Shown: positions 31,896-32,875 of the stretch, one piece after another | Layout: each line of letters opens with the position of its first letter | How positions within the stretch are numbered: the first letter of the stretch is position 1 | Origin: Nitratifractor sp. | GTDB lineage: Bacteria; Campylobacterota; Campylobacteria; Campylobacterales; Sulfurovaceae | Assembly: GCA_015488535.1 (NCBI GenBank) | Contig: WFNP01000050.1 | Span: forward strand, 1 to 32,875 | Length of the DNA: 32,875 nt | Reading direction: 5' to 3' | Notes under the pieces: model-generated | Told to the model about the DNA's origin: nothing | The model's database searches: none | What the model saw: only the letters and a program-made list of their open reading frames with translations | Position numbers and translations under genes: made by a program

Positions 31896-32287
31896 CGTAA
31901 TATACTACCTTTTTGTTTGTGTTATAACATATCTTGATTACTGAGTATAACAGGGTAAGGATATTCATTCCGTACCCCGTTGTCTTGGTCACTAAGCGTC
32001 TGAGATAACTATTTATCAAAGGAACATAATAGCGGAGCTAATCTGATACTTGAGAATTGAAAGAACACTTAAAAATGTCCTGTTATTTATAAAAAATGTA
32101 GCAAAATGTTACTTTTGTAGTGATTTTGAGCATTTTTTTTAATAGCAGATAAAAGGAAATCTATTACTATCACCTGGAACCTATTTTTCCTATTTTTTTA
32201 GTGTATTATAATTCAATAAAATCAAGCTAACACTTCCTTAACACTTATATCATATAATTCTATATAAATTTAAAACAGGAGTTTAAT
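31896..32287. other. Intergenic region with palindromes and a DUF2202 promoter
   Basis: These 392 bases lie between divergent genes. Seen are TGTTATAACA (31920-31929) and an imperfect 12-base inverted repeat at 31949-31960 and 31970-31981 with nine-base loop. The eight-base direct repeat TAACACTT at 32228-32235 and 32239-32246 is followed by TATAAT at 32253-32258. No RNA gene or ORF is recognised in the rest. Confidence 0.5.
32228..32258 (+). promoter_or_regulatory. Direct-repeat promoter of the DUF2202 gene
   Basis: TAACACTT occurs twice with an 11-base period, then six bases later comes the -10 hexamer TATAAT. Paired direct repeats one helical turn apart over the -35 region are typical of OmpR-family response regulator sites. 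The half-site differs from the Pho box in this window, so a different regulator is implied. Confidence 0.45.
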
Positions 32288-32875
32288 ATGATGATTAAAA
32301 AAAGTACGACAGTTATATTGTCTATAATCACAGTAGGTGTGTTATTAAGTGGTAGCATCTCAGCACGTGGCAGTTCAGCAAGTTATAATAAAGATGGTGA
32401 GTTTAATATAAATAACCATCCTAAAACAGAAAATTTAACTCAAGAACTTAAAGATTCACTAGCACATATGGGAAATGAGGAGCGTTTAGCTTACGATGTT
32501 TATATGAATCTTTACAATTACTATAAAGAACAAGGTATTGAGATAAAACAGTTTTATAATATTGCTACTAACTCAGAGGTTAAGCATATCGCTACTGTGC
32601 AAGATTTAGTTAAAAAATATAATTTAAGTGTAACAGATTTTACAAATGTAAATGAAACTGTTGTAAATCAGAATAATATGTCACCTAATAATATGCCAAG
32701 CGGGGTTTATGATATTCCTGAAATTCAAGAACTTTACGATACTCTTTATGCATTAGGACAAGAATCACAAGAGGATGCTCTAAAGGTTGGTTGTATGGTA
32801 GAGGTAACAGATGTGAATGATTTAGATAAGTATATAAAACAAGCACAAGACTCTAATGCACAAGATGTAGTTTCA
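32288..32875 (+). CDS. Secreted DUF2202 (ferritin-like) protein, 5' part
   Basis: The frame is open from the ATG at 32288 to the window edge (196 codons, no stop). A signal peptide covers about 1-26 (KKSTTVILSIITVGVLLSGSISA). The DUF2202 domain starts near 50 with LAHMGNEERLAYDVYMNLYNYY. It continues through FYNIATNSEVKHIATVQDLVKKYNL and GVYDIPEIQELYDTLYALGQESQEDALKVGCMVEVTDVNDLDKY. The Glu and His residues in these helices are those expected of a ferritin-like di-metal fold. A function in metal or oxidative stress is only suggested by the fold. AGGAG lies six bases before the first of two tandem ATGs. Confidence 0.88.
   Translation, partial: MMIKKSTTVILSIITVGVLLSGSISARGSSASYNKDGEFNINNHPKTENLTQELKDSLAHMGNEERLAYDVYMNLYNYYKEQGIEIKQFYNIATNSEVKHIATVQDLVKKYNLSVTDFTNVNETVVNQNNMSPNNMPSGVYDIPEIQELYDTLYALGQESQEDALKVGCMVEVTDVNDLDKYIKQAQDSNAQDVVS

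Noticed and set aside
31949-31981. Integron attC site
   Set aside because: The ends do not match the GTTRRRY/RYYYAAC core, and no integrase or cassette array is present.

Overview
The window is AT-rich, gene-dense bacterial chromosome and most likely comes from a Campylobacterota (Epsilonproteobacteria) genome of the free-living Sulfurimonas/Sulfurovum/Nitratiruptor kind. This placement is an inference. It rests on a cts-like transformation/type IV pilus operon in the order known from Campylobacter (R-D-P-X-E-F), a COG0402 aminodeoxyfutalosine deaminase of the futalosine menaquinone route, a tolB-ybgF-slyD block, and a two-component Pho system beside pstSCAB. No rRNA, tRNA, CRISPR array or insertion sequence was recognised.

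Layout. 1-4030: a drug/metabolite transporter, a secreted YARHG-SH3 protein (minus strand), then a plus-strand run of a short-chain dehydrogenase, inorganic pyrophosphatase, a truncated hemoglobin and a small zinc-ribbon membrane protein. 4031-10845: a complete phosphate-starvation locus. pstSCAB (minus) and phoU-phoB-phoR (plus) diverge from a 426-bp region that carries two matching Pho-box-type promoters. 10989-19769: an eight-gene minus-strand operon for a type IV pilus/type II secretion-like envelope machine: a PilM-PilN fusion, PilO-like, PilP-like, MshL secretin, MshM-like ATPase, MshN/CtsX-like, GspE-like ATPase and GspF-like platform protein. No pilin gene is in view. 19862-29071: minus-strand housekeeping genes: class A PBP, an orphan OppD-like ATPase, bioF, maf, a CopD-like membrane protein, an SH3/NlpC-P60 hydrolase, slyD, ybgF/cpoB and tolB. 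A heptanucleotide tandem array lies at the bioF 3' end. 29179-30384: the futalosine-pathway deaminase on the plus strand.

30385-32287 is an accessory patch with three small toxin-antitoxin-like modules in a row, all on the minus strand. One is intact (Phd/YefM plus PIN), one has an intact antitoxin and a ParE-type toxin broken by a stop and a frameshift, and one has a 56-aa antitoxin-like gene with a probably truncated partner. The window ends inside a secreted DUF2202 (ferritin-like) gene whose promoter has paired direct repeats.

The most informative non-coding signals are the two Pho boxes (TTGTAAC-N4-CTGTAAC or CTGTATC, then N10 and a -10 hexamer), a family of short GTGRG...CYCAC hairpins with TTTTA loops between genes, and the TA operator palindromes. 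The most informative gene-content oddities are the absence of pal between tolB and ybgF, and the PilM-PilN fusion.
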